NCBI RefSeq assembly: GCF_937903345.1 | Contig: NZ_CALCZQ010000031.1 | Coordinates: forward strand, 1-64,000 | From: an uncultured Emticicia sp. | GTDB lineage: Bacteria; Bacteroidota; Bacteroidia; Cytophagales; Spirosomataceae | Direction: 5' to 3' | Length of the DNA: 64,000 bases | Shown: positions 1 through 8,685 of the stretch, piece after piece | How the letters are laid out: each line of letters begins with the position of its first letter | Position numbering within the stretch: position 1 is the first letter of the stretch | Notes under the pieces: model-generated | What the model saw: the letters and a program-made list of their open reading frames with translations, nothing else | The model's database searches: none | Told to the model about the DNA's origin: nothing | Position numbers and translations under genes: made by a program

Positions 1-24
1 AAACTATAATTACGAAAATAAGCA

Positions 25-90
25 AAAAGCGTATCAAATCAAGAAATTCCATCTGAAATAATGGTTTTAGTCTTAATTTGATACGCTTTA
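25..90. terminator. Long inverted repeat / probable terminator
   Basis: AAAGCGTATCAAAT (26-39) is the reverse complement of ATTTGATACGCTTT (76-89). The loop is about 36 nt. The stem ends in A/T runs and lies just past the stop of the leftmost minus-strand gene, so it can end transcription of that gene or of something entering from the left edge. Confidence 0.55.
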
Positions 91-129
91 TATCTATTTA
101 AAGCAAATATCTTGTTAACCAATTTTATT

Positions 130-936
130 TTATGTAAAAACAACTTCAAGTTGTTCTTTTTTCGGAAAGTCAGGTGTTACCAAGTTTTCTTCTGGTTTGT
201 AAATATAAGGCATCGGGAAACCCCTTTCTTTGAAAGTAGGCTCGGTCATGTTATTATAACGCAATTGAATTGACCAACGAATATTTTTGGTAATATTTTC
301 CCCGGAACGGTGAACCAAAAACGCAGAAAAAATTAATAAATCACCTACCTCAAAGGATGTTTGAACATAATCTTCTTCAGGTAAATCTTCTTGAATACTT
401 CCCAAATAACCGGAAGTGTCAGACTTGAGTAGTCCATTTTTGTGGCTTGAAGGAAGGATTTGTAGTGCACCTAAATCAGCACCACAATCAACCATTGGAA
501 ACCACATCACTATGCTATCCAATGAGCCTTGACCTGTACGCCAATCTTGGTGAGCACCCAATTTCCAATGGCTACCTCCTTTTGATAAATATCGACTGTT
601 GAATTGCATCGAAGGACGAACACCAATCATCGGGAATTGATAACCTAATTCTTTCAGTACATTAATAATTTTAGGTTCAGTACCCAAATGGTGCAAAGAT
701 ATAAGGTGTTGTGCCTGTTTTCCTGTATTCACAAAGGTTGTAAAATCTGCCTCGAATAAATCGAACATGGCTTGCTCGAAAGTATCACGGTCGTTGATGT
801 CAACTTTTTTGCCCAAAACTCGCTCGATTTGTAAGGCAAAAAGATTACGAGCTTCGGTGTAAATATTATTGATTTCTTCTTTTGAAAAGAAATTTTTGAT
901 GATAATATATCCGTCTTTGTTGAATTGTTGTTTCAT
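130..936 (-). CDS. Phytanoyl-CoA dioxygenase (PhyH) family oxygenase
   Basis: This 268-residue protein has the PhyH-type Fe(II)/2-oxoglutarate dioxygenase fold. The metal triad is visible as H129-x-D131 (in GAHQDW) and a distal H209 (in FLVHRSGEN). R220 fits the 2-oxoglutarate-binding arginine. Family members hydroxylate small molecules or sugar or lipid precursors; the substrate here cannot be read from sequence. It is the last gene of a minus-strand group of glycan-type genes (methyltransferase, acetyltransferase, WbqC, GT-C protein), so modification of a surface-glycan building block is a reasonable inference. A TAATTTTG -7 motif lies 50-58 bp upstream, so it may also have its own promoter. 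The family call is secure; the role is not. Confidence 0.85.
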   Translation of the reverse strand: MKQQFNKDGYIIIKNFFSKEEINNIYTEARNLFALQIERVLGKKVDINDRDTFEQAMFDLFEADFTTFVNTGKQAQHLISLHHLGTEPKIINVLKELGYQFPMIGVRPSMQFNSRYLSKGGSHWKLGAHQDWRTGQGSLDSIVMWFPMVDCGADLGALQILPSSHKNGLLKSDTSGYLGSIQEDLPEEDYVQTSFEVGDLLIFSAFLVHRSGENITKNIRWSIQLRYNNMTEPTFKERGFPMPYIYKPEENLVTPDFPKKEQLEVVFT

Positions 937-986
937 AATTCCTAACTATTATGCATCTCGCCTTAATGAGAGGTTTTAATTTTTAA

Positions 987-994
987 CAAAATTA
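987..994 (-). promoter_or_regulatory. -7 promoter motif for the PhyH gene
   Basis: TAATTTTG on the minus strand matches the Bacteroidota -7 consensus TAnnTTTG. No clear -33 TTTG was recognised. Confidence 0.35.
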
Positions 995-1038
995 AATGTT
1001 ACTGATTGAGAAAATAATGATAACTGTCAGTAATTGAT

Positions 1039-1971
1039 TTATTTTTCTAAAACAGCGTAGGCAAAACCAGCTGCTCCAAAACCATTACCGTTATATAACA
1101 AATATTTCTTTCCGTTATGTTCATAACAGTGAGCATAATTTATCATTTGATAGTCAAAATCGGCTGGGTTTTCGGATTTATGAATACCAACCAAGTCATC
1201 TTTACGCTCCCATTTGTAACCATCTACAGATTCGGCATATCCCATTCGGTAACTTTGATTTCGGTTGGTTCGATAATCAAGCGTGTGTCGATAAGAATAA
1301 TACATTTTAAAAATACCGTCTTCGTGAAATACACTTGGCCGACCTACAGCATGAAGAAAATCATCAAAAGGAAGGGCAACATCACCCGTTGGAGTCCAAT
1401 TGATGCCATCATTTGAAATTGCAACTCGGCAATCGTAGAATGGCTCAGGATAACCGTGAATGTACTCACATTTTTGCCCTGAAATGTGCCACATCATCCA
1501 TTTTCCGTTGACAAACATCACCGAAGGCTGTGCTGCCCAAATTGGATTATGAATCGAGCGATCCATAATTGGTCCGCGGAACATTTTCTTGAAATTCAAA
1601 CCGCCATCGGTGCTTACAGCAAGTCCCATCGAAAGTCGGTATGAGTTGTGAGTTCTGTTCCAACCAGTATAATACAACCAAATGTCTCCATTGGGTTGAG
1701 GTACAAACCATGATGGCATTGCACCTGTTTCGTCGTATTCGCCTGGGCCGCCTAAATCCAATACAAATGTATTGTGAATGTAAAGAATTTTGGTTGGGTC
1801 TTCGTAATCAACATCAATAAATGTTGGGCGAGAATAGCCATTATCGTCTCTTGAAGAGAAATAAACTCTCAAAAAATCTTTGTGTTTGAACGCATAAGGC
1901 ACTTGTGCATGCGAACGACTATGTGATAAACTACCATCGGGCTTGTAAACGAGTCCTTTTTTCTGCCACAT
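1039..1971 (-). CDS. Glycosidase-like five-bladed beta-propeller protein
   Basis: The 310 residues contain repeated blade-type stretches (VPYAFKHKDFLRVYFSSRD, WLYYTGWN, WMMWHISG, FKMYYSYRH, KYLLYNGNGFG) typical of the GH32/GH43/GH130-like propeller superfamily. No signal peptide is present, so it is probably cytoplasmic, unlike secreted polymer-degrading GH43 enzymes. Proteins of this type are often encoded within sugar-nucleotide and surface-glycan clusters, as here. I cannot assign the catalytic acids or a substrate. It lies between the methyltransferase and PhyH genes on the same strand. Its 5' side carries the 8-bp repeat block at 1982-2013 rather than a tight junction. Confidence 0.7.
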   Translation of the reverse strand: MWQKKGLVYKPDGSLSHSRSHAQVPYAFKHKDFLRVYFSSRDDNGYSRPTFIDVDYEDPTKILYIHNTFVLDLGGPGEYDETGAMPSWFVPQPNGDIWLYYTGWNRTHNSYRLSMGLAVSTDGGLNFKKMFRGPIMDRSIHNPIWAAQPSVMFVNGKWMMWHISGQKCEYIHGYPEPFYDCRVAISNDGINWTPTGDVALPFDDFLHAVGRPSVFHEDGIFKMYYSYRHTLDYRTNRNQSYRMGYAESVDGYKWERKDDLVGIHKSENPADFDYQMINYAHCYEHNGKKYLLYNGNGFGAAGFAYAVLEK

Positions 1972-1981
1972 TGTGGAATAA

Positions 1982-2013
1982 GTGAATAAGTGAATGAGTG
2001 AATGAGTGAATAT
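1982..2013. repeat. Tandem 8-bp repeat GTGAATRA x4
   Basis: Four consecutive octamers, GTGAATAA, GTGAATGA, GTGAATGA and GTGAATAT, lie just upstream of the minus-strand glycosidase-like gene. The same word recurs near 25613, 39179 and 56629. Confidence 0.8.
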
Positions 2014-2064
2014 TTTTCTTGCTCATTCGCCACAAAAATCTTTACAATTTTGGTTTTGCTGTAA

Positions 2065-2955
2065 TTAATGTTGTTTCGTTTTACGATTTTTAGTAGCACG
2101 CAATTTCCAATTATCAACAAAATCTTTGTTGGGGATAGGTAAATTTACATTTACTGTTGGAGCTTTTTTTGTTTTCTTGAAATCAAGTACATAATAGCCA
2201 TTTCCAAAAATCCATTGAAGTTTTACGTCTTTGATGTTTTTCGGTAAATCTTGCATCGGTACTAAATCGGCAAACATTGGATTGGCATCCATCAAGATTT
2301 GATATGTTTTTTGGTCACGAAGCCATGCACCTACGCTTTCATCACCAACAACTACTCTACCGCCAACTTTCACTACACGATTAAATTCTTCAAAAGCTTT
2401 TGCTCTTTCCGAGAAAGTATTGATACCTCCGAAATGAAAAAGTGCATCGAAAGTATTGTCTTCAAAAGGCAAATAAGAGCCATTTCCGATAAAATAATCA
2501 ATAGTAACGTCTTTTATTTCAGCAAATTTTTCTTTTGCGTGGCTCAACATTGCTGGCGATAAATCAGACAAAACTGCATGCCCACCTGGTGTAATTTTAT
2601 CAATAATAAAAGCTGAATCTTTACCAGTTCCCGCACCCACTTCAAGGACTTTCATACCTGGCTTTAGTTTCAATAAGCTAATCATTTGCTTACGAGTAGC
2701 GGCTTCGTTGGCGTGAAGTGATTCAAAAACCCACGAAACACCACGGTCATAGCGAGCGTGAGCGTCGTTGTAGGCTACTTGTTCTTTTCGGTCTTGCTCG
2801 AAAAGCTCTCTTGGGTAAACCAAATCAACTATATCGTTTACGTCGTAGCTAACTGGTTCTTCGCTTGAAGTGTTATGGAGGGTTTTGCCATCGGCCGATA
2901 AAACAAGTTTCGTATGTGTTTTTGGGCAAATTAATTGCTTAAAGAAATCGCTCAT
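2065..2955 (-). CDS. Class I SAM-dependent methyltransferase with N-terminal Trm112-like segment
   Basis: The first ~50 residues (LICPKTHTKL...) resemble a Trm112-like cap. A Rossmann methyltransferase follows, with motif I VLEVGAGTGKD near residue 105 and a motif II/III region around SDLSPAMLSHAK. The C-terminal ~60 residues are basic. It resembles small-molecule (ubiE/Methyltransf_11 type) enzymes; the substrate is unknown. Its ATG overlaps the stop codon of the upstream TumE-like gene by 4 nt (ATGA), so the two are translationally coupled. Location suggests a sugar or lipid precursor as substrate (inference). Confidence 0.82.
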   Translation of the reverse strand: MSDFFKQLICPKTHTKLVLSADGKTLHNTSSEEPVSYDVNDIVDLVYPRELFEQDRKEQVAYNDAHARYDRGVSWVFESLHANEAATRKQMISLLKLKPGMKVLEVGAGTGKDSAFIIDKITPGGHAVLSDLSPAMLSHAKEKFAEIKDVTIDYFIGNGSYLPFEDNTFDALFHFGGINTFSERAKAFEEFNRVVKVGGRVVVGDESVGAWLRDQKTYQILMDANPMFADLVPMQDLPKNIKDVKLQWIFGNGYYVLDFKKTKKAPTVNVNLPIPNKDFVDNWKLRATKNRKTKQH

Positions 2956-3302
2956 TCTTGTATTTTTTCTTGTATAATTTTTAAAATATCTATCAAATTC
3001 ACTGCTGAACTCGCAATTACGTTTGTTTCTGATTGAAGGTGTTGATGATGAGCGTAAGAACGAATATCTGGAAAATGAGGGGCATTATCCCAGCGGCTTA
3101 TCAATTCTTCATTCACATTTTGCCAATGAAAGCTATATTTTCGTCGTTTTTCAAAGGAAATAAAAATATCTGTTACGAATAAAACTGACAAGTCGATGAA
3201 TGTTATTTTTAATCGTAAAATTTGAACACCATCACGATTTTGATGCTCAGCTATTTCAAAATCTTTCAGTATCGGTTTAAATTTTACAATATCGGGAATC
3301 AT
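2952..3302 (-). CDS. TumE-like (DUF6516) toxin candidate
   Basis: This 116-residue protein has the layout of the TumE/DUF6516 family: a beta-rich N-terminus, then RKYSFHWQNVNEELISRWDNAPHFPDI and a His-rich YAHHQHL segment. RWDNAPH...HHxH is the recognisable core. In characterised cases TumE is the toxin of a TumE/TumA type II system. The gene starts within the stop of its 100-aa upstream partner (ATGA overlap) and ends within the start of the methyltransferase gene (ATGA overlap), giving a three-gene coupled unit. I recognise the family from the motif pattern only. Confidence 0.6.
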   Translation of the reverse strand: MIPDIVKFKPILKDFEIAEHQNRDGVQILRLKITFIDLSVLFVTDIFISFEKRRKYSFHWQNVNEELISRWDNAPHFPDIRSYAHHQHLQSETNVIASSAVNLIDILKIIQEKIQE

Positions 3303-3601
3303 TCAACGATTTTTTTTATCATTTCTAAATAATGATTTCTTAGCGAAATTTCGGTTTCCCACATCATGCCATCGTCTTCTTTTTCAAAAACCTCGATGGT
3401 ATTTATCGTGTGAAATTTTTCTTCAAATTCGCTATAAGTCATTACGTATTTGAGTTCAAATTCCTTGATTTTTTCTTCACAATGTTTGATTTTTTTCCAC
3501 AAAACTTCTTGTGCTTGTTGTTTGGCAAATGACGCTAAATCAACATAACCCAGCTCGTGGATTACATTTTCTAAACCGATATTTTGTTCAACTAAAAGCA
3601 T
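3299..3601 (-). CDS. Putative antitoxin partner of the TumE-like protein
   Basis: A 100-residue, helix-rich, acidic protein (KIKHCEEKIKEFELKY, then EKEDDGMMWETEISLRNHY). The acidic E-x-D-D-x-x-x-W-E patch near the C-terminus is the kind of segment seen in proteins that accompany DUF6516/TumE genes. It overlaps the toxin candidate by 4 nt and precedes it in transcription, the usual antitoxin-first order. No DNA-binding motif could be made out. A -7-like TACTTTTG lies about 20 bp upstream. Role is inferred from size and coupling. Confidence 0.5.
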   Translation of the reverse strand: MLLVEQNIGLENVIHELGYVDLASFAKQQAQEVLWKKIKHCEEKIKEFELKYVMTYSEFEEKFHTINTIEVFEKEDDGMMWETEISLRNHYLEMIKKIVE

Positions 3602-3621
3602 AAAGTCATTTATTTTTGCTA

Positions 3622-3629
3622 CAAAAGTA
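3622..3629 (-). promoter_or_regulatory. -7 promoter motif ahead of TumA/TumE-like pair and methyltransferase
   Basis: TACTTTTG on the minus strand fits TAnnTTTG and sits about 20 bp before the antitoxin start. This would give the toxin-antitoxin-methyltransferase trio its own promoter inside the glycan gene group. Confidence 0.4.
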
Positions 3630-3647
3630 AGAAATAAATGCTTACAA

Positions 3648-4307
3648 TTATAAATTTATATCTTTACTCGACACCTCAGATTTCACTGCTGGATTACCCT
3701 TCCAAATGCTCCAAGAGTCTGTTTTGGCTTTGGTTATGTTTGCACCCATCGCTACGAGAGTGCCTTCGCCAAGCGTACAGCCATCTCTGATTGTGGCATT
3801 TACACCAAAGAATGAGTATTCGCCAACAACGCATCGTCCAGATAAAACTACGTGGGATGTAAAATAAACATGGTCTTTTATTTCGCTATGATGGCCGATA
3901 TGATTACCACTCCAAAGCACAACATCGTTTCCGATTTTTACGAAAGGCTGTATCGTATTGTCTTCGAGAATAAAGCAGTTTTCACCGATTTGGTCGGTCA
4001 AAACGGTTGCTTTTGAACTAATGTAAGAAATGAAAGAATAACCTTTTTCCTTAGCTTCGGCATAGACTTTTGCACGAACCATATTCATTTTACGCTCGCT
4101 CAAAGGGGCAAAAAATTTGTATTCTGCAGGTGGATAAATTGTAGTTATATCCTCAAAAGGCACAACTGGCAAGCTACAGAATGTATCTTCTTTGATATAT
4201 TCTTTGTTGACAGTAAATGCTACAATTTCGTGTTCTGAATCATTTGTGAGATAATAATGGGCTAATTCTGCCACCAGTTCCGTACCGAAAACTACTACTT
4301 TGGCCAT
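3648..4307 (-). CDS. PglD-like sugar O/N-acyltransferase (left-handed beta-helix)
   Basis: The 219-residue protein starts with a Rossmann-like PglD_N domain (AKVVVFGTELVAELAHYYL, residues ~1-80). A hexapeptide-repeat left-handed beta-helix follows (~95-200), including GENCFILEDNTIQPFVKIGNDVVLWSG and IGHHSEIKDHVYF, with the adjacent His pair of the GHHSEI segment at the position of the PglD catalytic histidine. Such enzymes acetylate amino-sugar nucleotides for O-antigen, capsule or protein glycans. The neighbours (WbqC, GT-C protein) support that setting; the exact sugar is unknown. Confidence 0.82.
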   Translation of the reverse strand: MAKVVVFGTELVAELAHYYLTNDSEHEIVAFTVNKEYIKEDTFCSLPVVPFEDITTIYPPAEYKFFAPLSERKMNMVRAKVYAEAKEKGYSFISYISSKATVLTDQIGENCFILEDNTIQPFVKIGNDVVLWSGNHIGHHSEIKDHVYFTSHVVLSGRCVVGEYSFFGVNATIRDGCTLGEGTLVAMGANITKAKTDSWSIWKGNPAVKSEVSSKDINL

Positions 4308-4369
4308 TTTTATTTTTTTTAGAATTTAAATCACTATCTATTGACTGATGACTGTTTTTTATTGACTTA

Positions 4370-5140
4370 TCAGACTAATTCAAATTTATTCAAAAGTTCG
4401 TTCATTTCTTCTACAGAGCAAAACATGAGCAAGTCGATTATTGAAAGCCAAGGCACAAAAGATTCATACTCTTTGTTAAATTGTTTGTATTGAATAGGTT
4501 TTGCTTTGATAAAATTAAGTAAGATTTTGTTATCGGCAAAAAGTTGTTTGTTATAGATGGCCATTCCACCAATCGGATTGATATAATGATTAGCTTTATC
4601 TTGCAAACAAATATCCAAAATTCGGCCTTGTGCTTTTAGGTCTTGATTATTGTAAATCGTTGAACTTCCTACAATTTCGGTTTCGATATTTAAGTATTTA
4701 CAAGTTTCTTTTAGACTGTTCACTGCTAATTCGGCAATATTTGCGGTTGGCAAGTTGAAAACTTGCTCTACTAACTGAAACCCTTCTTTATAAAACGGTG
4801 CTTTTTTGTAAGATTGCTCAACGGTTTTTAAAAACTTTTTGCTCCACGCTGCCAAATTATCCACTTCAATGTCTCGAATCTGTCTGTTTTGACTTGCACC
4901 AATCAATGGAATCGTAAACATAGAGGCTTTTCCATTAACCAGAATGTTATTTCGATTTATCCAACCTTTGTTGATAAATGCCACATCATCGTAGGCCACA
5001 AATTTATCAACGGCTTTTATGAGTTGGAAATATCCAATGTATGGAAAAACGTAGGGTTGCATGATGCCAAGTATCATCTCTGCACCCCAAATCTCCGATG
5101 GTGAGCTAATGACGTTTTTTCTTTTCAATTCTTCTTCCAT
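4370..5140 (-). CDS. WbqC family protein
   Basis: The segment MILGIMQPYVFPYIGYFQLI followed by VDKFVAYDDVAFINKGWINRN is diagnostic of the WbqC family. Members are encoded in O-antigen and exopolysaccharide loci and are thought to act on amino-sugar precursors; their biochemistry is poorly defined. Two starts are possible. The ATG at 5140 overlaps the stop of the GT-C gene (TAATG), implying coupling. The ATG at 5077 matches the usual family N-terminus, and the first start adds 21 residues that homologues generally lack. I keep 5140 because of the coupling but regard 5077 as a real alternative. Confidence 0.85.
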   Translation of the reverse strand: MEEELKRKNVISSPSEIWGAEMILGIMQPYVFPYIGYFQLIKAVDKFVAYDDVAFINKGWINRNNILVNGKASMFTIPLIGASQNRQIRDIEVDNLAAWSKKFLKTVEQSYKKAPFYKEGFQLVEQVFNLPTANIAELAVNSLKETCKYLNIETEIVGSSTIYNNQDLKAQGRILDICLQDKANHYINPIGGMAIYNKQLFADNKILLNFIKAKPIQYKQFNKEYESFVPWLSIIDLLMFCSVEEMNELLNKFELV

Positions 5141-7191
5141 TATTTTAAAACGCTACCTTTAGAGGTTAGGGTTAACTTTCTTAAATAAAACTCACTATCA
5201 TTGATAGGTATGTTTGTTTTGCTATTGATTGAATTGAGCTTTATGTCTCCTTCTTGAAACGGAATAACCCCTTTTGAATAAAGTAAATACTGTGCTTCGG
5301 CAGGAATAGGTTTTACTCTACTTCTGAATGGATGAATCGGTATGAGTTTTCGCTTAAAGTCTTCACCCCAAAGTGGATATTCAAAATCTTCGTGTTCTTG
5401 TTGGGTTCCGAGTGCAACAATGGCATCTTTCGGTACGAGTTCATCAAACTTTTTGTAAGCTTCATAAACATTAGGTCGAGCAATCATAATCAACTCTAAA
5501 CGAGTTGTATTAAAGATATTTTTGGCCTCAAAAACGGGATGAATACGCAAGTACAGAATTGTAGGTATTGCTGAAAGAACGATTAAACAGCAAATGCTTA
5601 TCAAGAATATGTTTTTAACGATTGATTTTTTCTGAAACCAAGATATTCCAATTAAGGAAAGCATTGGCATGCACCAAACCGCCATATTCAGAAAATACCG
5701 AGCCTTGATTGGGTCATAAGGAGCCGAATAACACAGCGATAAAAAGTGTAATGTTGCTGCAAAACCAAGTACCAACAGGCTTTTTTCTAAGCTCTTTAAT
5801 TTCTTAAAATTTTGCAAAGCTTTCCAACATAAAATAAGGATACATGGCAGGATCAGACCAAAGCCAATAAATCCCCAAAAAGGTCTTTCTAGATAGAATC
5901 TCATTGGATGTTCAAAAGAAAAATATGAAACAACCGTGAAGTGTTCACCTTCAAGATTCAATTCCCTAAATGCTATATTTGGCCAATATCGTACAATATC
6001 ATTTAATTCTTTACCTAAAGGCGAGCTTCTAAGTCCGTCCATATTCAAAAAATCAGAAGAATAGCGTGCAATATTGTATGCTAAGTTTTTGATTTTTTCT
6101 TTTTCTGTATAATGCTCAACGCCATGCCATTGCATTACCATTTTGGGTGCAGAAAGACTTCCTAAACTAAACTTTTTAGATTCTTTTATATTACTGATAT
6201 AGCCAGTCGGCAGTGCATAAATGCCTATTGAGATTATAAATGCAATAAAAAACAATTTGATGTGTTGGTAAAATTGCTTTTTCAATAAAACCGTATGAAA
6301 CGCAACCGCTACTGCGGCAGGGGCAATCAGTAAGAAGGTAACTTTATGTCCAATCCAAATACCTGACATTAGGGCAATAAGTGAAACATTGAGCCGAGAA
6401 GAGTTGCGTTTATACGAAAACATGAAATAAGTCAAACAACCTAAATAGGCTGACAAAACGATATCCGTTTCGGTGGTAGTAGCCTGTACTAAAGCCGTTG
6501 GAAGTAGAGCTGAAAGTAAAAAAACCAGTAAAGCAGCGGTCTTATCCTTAGTTATTTTAAAAGCTATACCATAAGCTGAGATTGCAAAAAGCCAATAAGA
6601 CAGGTAGTGAATAATTTTAAATCCTTGTTCACCAAAAACATGAAAGCCAAACATTTGTAAAGTCGGCAATGAATTTGGGTAAAAATCAATCGTCCAAGTT
6701 GTACCTTGAAGGCGATTCATGTTACCGTTTTGGAGGTATAAAGCACATTTTACTAAATGCCCAGTCATGCTATCCCATTCGTTAGGATAAGTCAAGAAAA
6801 ATATTCCCAAATTTAAAATACTGACAATTACTAAGCCTAAACTTAATATTCCAAATGTAGTTTTGCCCAAAAAACCTTGGGTCTGCCAAATGTTAAAAAG
6901 GCTTATTGATATATTTTTAAGGGAATTAAAAAGCGAATATTGGTGGTTTTCGGAGATTTTTGTAAAAAAGAAATAAAATAATAAAGCCGAAAAGTTTATG
7001 CCTAAACCCCAAGATACTGCATGACCAAGTTGATTGAGTTCAGATAAAAAAAAGCCTGTTGGAATAATGCAAGAAACTAGTCCAACGAAATACTTGATTA
7101 AATAGTCGTTGAGGCTTTCGGAAATATATGCAGTATTCCGATGAATTTGCCAAAGAAAAACAAGAAATATTGCTATGAAAAATAAATACAT
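5140..7191 (-). CDS. Polytopic GT-C-type membrane glycosyltransferase candidate
   Basis: 683 residues with about 11-13 hydrophobic segments over the first ~540 residues, then a ~130-residue soluble tail. The acidic luminal-loop motif NEWDSMTGH (residues 137-145), after the third or fourth membrane segment, is placed like the catalytic Asp motif of ArnT/PMT/GT39-like GT-C enzymes, which use polyprenyl-phosphate sugars. Its C-terminal neighbour is WbqC (TAATG overlap). A glycosyltransferase of surface or protein glycans is the best reading; substrate unknown. A TATCTTTG promoter motif lies 28-35 bp upstream. Confidence 0.62.
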   Translation of the reverse strand: MYLFFIAIFLVFLWQIHRNTAYISESLNDYLIKYFVGLVSCIIPTGFFLSELNQLGHAVSWGLGINFSALLFYFFFTKISENHQYSLFNSLKNISISLFNIWQTQGFLGKTTFGILSLGLVIVSILNLGIFFLTYPNEWDSMTGHLVKCALYLQNGNMNRLQGTTWTIDFYPNSLPTLQMFGFHVFGEQGFKIIHYLSYWLFAISAYGIAFKITKDKTAALLVFLLSALLPTALVQATTTETDIVLSAYLGCLTYFMFSYKRNSSRLNVSLIALMSGIWIGHKVTFLLIAPAAVAVAFHTVLLKKQFYQHIKLFFIAFIISIGIYALPTGYISNIKESKKFSLGSLSAPKMVMQWHGVEHYTEKEKIKNLAYNIARYSSDFLNMDGLRSSPLGKELNDIVRYWPNIAFRELNLEGEHFTVVSYFSFEHPMRFYLERPFWGFIGFGLILPCILILCWKALQNFKKLKSLEKSLLVLGFAATLHFLSLCYSAPYDPIKARYFLNMAVWCMPMLSLIGISWFQKKSIVKNIFLISICCLIVLSAIPTILYLRIHPVFEAKNIFNTTRLELIMIARPNVYEAYKKFDELVPKDAIVALGTQQEHEDFEYPLWGEDFKRKLIPIHPFRSRVKPIPAEAQYLLYSKGVIPFQEGDIKLNSINSKTNIPINDSEFYLRKLTLTSKGSVLK

Positions 7192-7218
7192 TGAATCAGA
7201 TTAAAAGCTTTCACAGTA

Positions 7219-7226
7219 CAAAGATA
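7219..7226 (-). promoter_or_regulatory. -7 promoter motif for the GT-C/WbqC operon
   Basis: TATCTTTG on the minus strand lies in the short gap after ilvA and ~30 bp before the GT-C start, a good match to TAnnTTTG. It suggests that the glycan operon starts here. Confidence 0.5.
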
Positions 7227-7263
7227 ATGAAAGCCCTTCTTTTATTATGCTTTTTGAAATAAA

Positions 7264-8547
7264 CTATATCAAAAACTCGAAAATTTCGGGCTTGTCGTTG
7301 ATGTATTCAAACTGAACATTGTTTTCGTTCATACGCTCAATTAGTGGTTGAAAATCAGATTGTTGTTTGAGCTCAATACCTACCAATGCGGGCCCACGTT
7401 CACGGGCGGTTTTCTTTGAATATTCAAAAAATACAATATTATCAGTTGGGCTAAGTACATCATTCAAGAAAGTTTTAAAAGCCCCAGCTCGCTGTGGGAA
7501 GCGAATAATGAAGTAATGTTTTAGTCCTTCGTAAAGCAATGAACGCTCTTTTATTTCTTCGGTACGTGTTATATCATTATTGCCTCCTCCGATAATACAA
7601 ACTATATTTTTCCCTTTTATTTCATCTTTTATGAAGTCGAGTGCCGAAACCGATAATGCTCCTGCTGGCTCGGCAACTATTGCTTCTTCATTATAAAGTT
7701 GAAGAATCGTAGAGCAAACTTTTCCTTCGGGAATAAGCAAAATTTCATGATTAAGATTTTGTTTACAAACTTGAAATGTTAGATTTCCTGCACGTTTTAC
7801 AGCGGCACCATCCACAAACTTATCTATTTCTTCAAGCGTAACAACTTCTCCTTTTTCCAAAGCGGTTTTCATAGTTGGCGAGCCAAGTGGCTCAACCGCT
7901 ACGAGTTTAGTTTTTGGCGAAAGTTGTTTAAAAACTGTCGAAACTCCCGAGGCTAAACCACCACCACCAATAGCAAAAACTAAATAATCAATCTTGAAGT
8001 TAGAGTCTTTGAAGATTTCCAGTCCGACTGTCCCTTGTCCTTCCATCACTTGCAAATCATCAAATGGATGTACAAAGGTGGCATTTTGTTCTTCACAATA
8101 TTTTTTTGCCGCATAGAAAGCGTCATCGTAAGTGTCGCCCACGAGTTCGATTTTTACAAACTCTTTCCCAAACATTCCTACTTGTTTGATTTTTTGAGCA
8201 GGAGTTGTCGTAGGCATAAAGATTGTTCCATTGACCTCCAATTTTCTGCATGCATAAGCAAGCCCTTGTGCATGATTTCCCGCACTGGCACATACTACGC
8301 CTTTTTCAAGTTGTTCTTTTGAGAGGGTAGCCATTTTATTATATGCACCTCTGATTTTGTAAGACCGAACAACCTGCAAATCTTCACGTTTGAGGTAAAT
8401 ATTTGCCCCATATCGCTCCGAAAGGTTCAGATTATGCATCAATGGTGTATGTACAGCTACTCCTTGAAGACGCTCTGCGGCGAGGTATATGTTGTCTAAA
8501 TCAGGAAGAATAAAATCTGATTTTGTTTTAGTGTTTGTTGATGTCAT
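7264..8547 (-). CDS. ilvA: Threonine ammonia-lyase (threonine dehydratase), biosynthetic
   Basis: Fold-type II PLP enzyme that converts threonine to 2-oxobutanoate, the committed step to isoleucine. The PLP lysine is K64 in SYKIRGAYN and the phosphate-cupping loop is GGGG at 194-197. The C-terminal ~90 residues (HYFIIRFPQRAGAFKTFLNDVL...) form a single ACT-like regulatory domain, giving 427 residues instead of the ~510 of the double-ACT E. coli enzyme. It follows ilvC on the same strand but is separated by two strong hairpins and has its own promoter motif, so it is probably a separate transcript. Confidence 0.95.
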   Translation of the reverse strand: MTSTNTKTKSDFILPDLDNIYLAAERLQGVAVHTPLMHNLNLSERYGANIYLKREDLQVVRSYKIRGAYNKMATLSKEQLEKGVVCASAGNHAQGLAYACRKLEVNGTIFMPTTTPAQKIKQVGMFGKEFVKIELVGDTYDDAFYAAKKYCEEQNATFVHPFDDLQVMEGQGTVGLEIFKDSNFKIDYLVFAIGGGGLASGVSTVFKQLSPKTKLVAVEPLGSPTMKTALEKGEVVTLEEIDKFVDGAAVKRAGNLTFQVCKQNLNHEILLIPEGKVCSTILQLYNEEAIVAEPAGALSVSALDFIKDEIKGKNIVCIIGGGNNDITRTEEIKERSLLYEGLKHYFIIRFPQRAGAFKTFLNDVLSPTDNIVFFEYSKKTARERGPALVGIELKQQSDFQPLIERMNENNVQFEYINDKPEIFEFLI

Positions 8548-8583
8548 TGTATGAAGTTTTTGTTGTGCATTTTATAATACACC

Positions 8584-8591
8584 CAAATATA
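8584..8591 (-). promoter_or_regulatory. -7 promoter motif for ilvA
   Basis: TATATTTG on the minus strand lies 37-44 bp before the ilvA start, directly after the terminator hairpin. It fits TAnnTTTG. Confidence 0.45.
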
Positions 8592-8592
8592 C

Positions 8593-8625
8593 AAAAAGCA
8601 CAGAGATTTTGTCTCTGTGCTTTTT
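8593..8625. terminator. Strong intrinsic terminator
   Basis: AAAAAGCACAGAGA and TCTCTGTGCTTTTT form a perfect 14-bp stem with a 5-nt loop, ending in a T run on either strand. Confidence 0.85.
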
Positions 8626-8640
8626 TAAATATATCATGCA

Positions 8641-8673
8641 AAGGAAGGCTTCGTTTTGAGCGAAGCCTTCCTT
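8641..8673. terminator. Terminator hairpin after ilvC
   Basis: AAGGAAGGCTTCG pairs perfectly with CGAAGCCTTCCTT around a 7-nt loop, 12 nt past the ilvC stop. With the hairpin at 8593 it forms a tandem terminator between ilvC and ilvA. Confidence 0.75.
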
Positions 8674-8685
8674 ATATTACAAAAC

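Noticed and set aside
1869..2120. 83-codon minus-strand frame spanning the repeat block
   Set aside because: It overlaps two well-supported genes and owes part of its sequence to the 8-bp tandem repeat.
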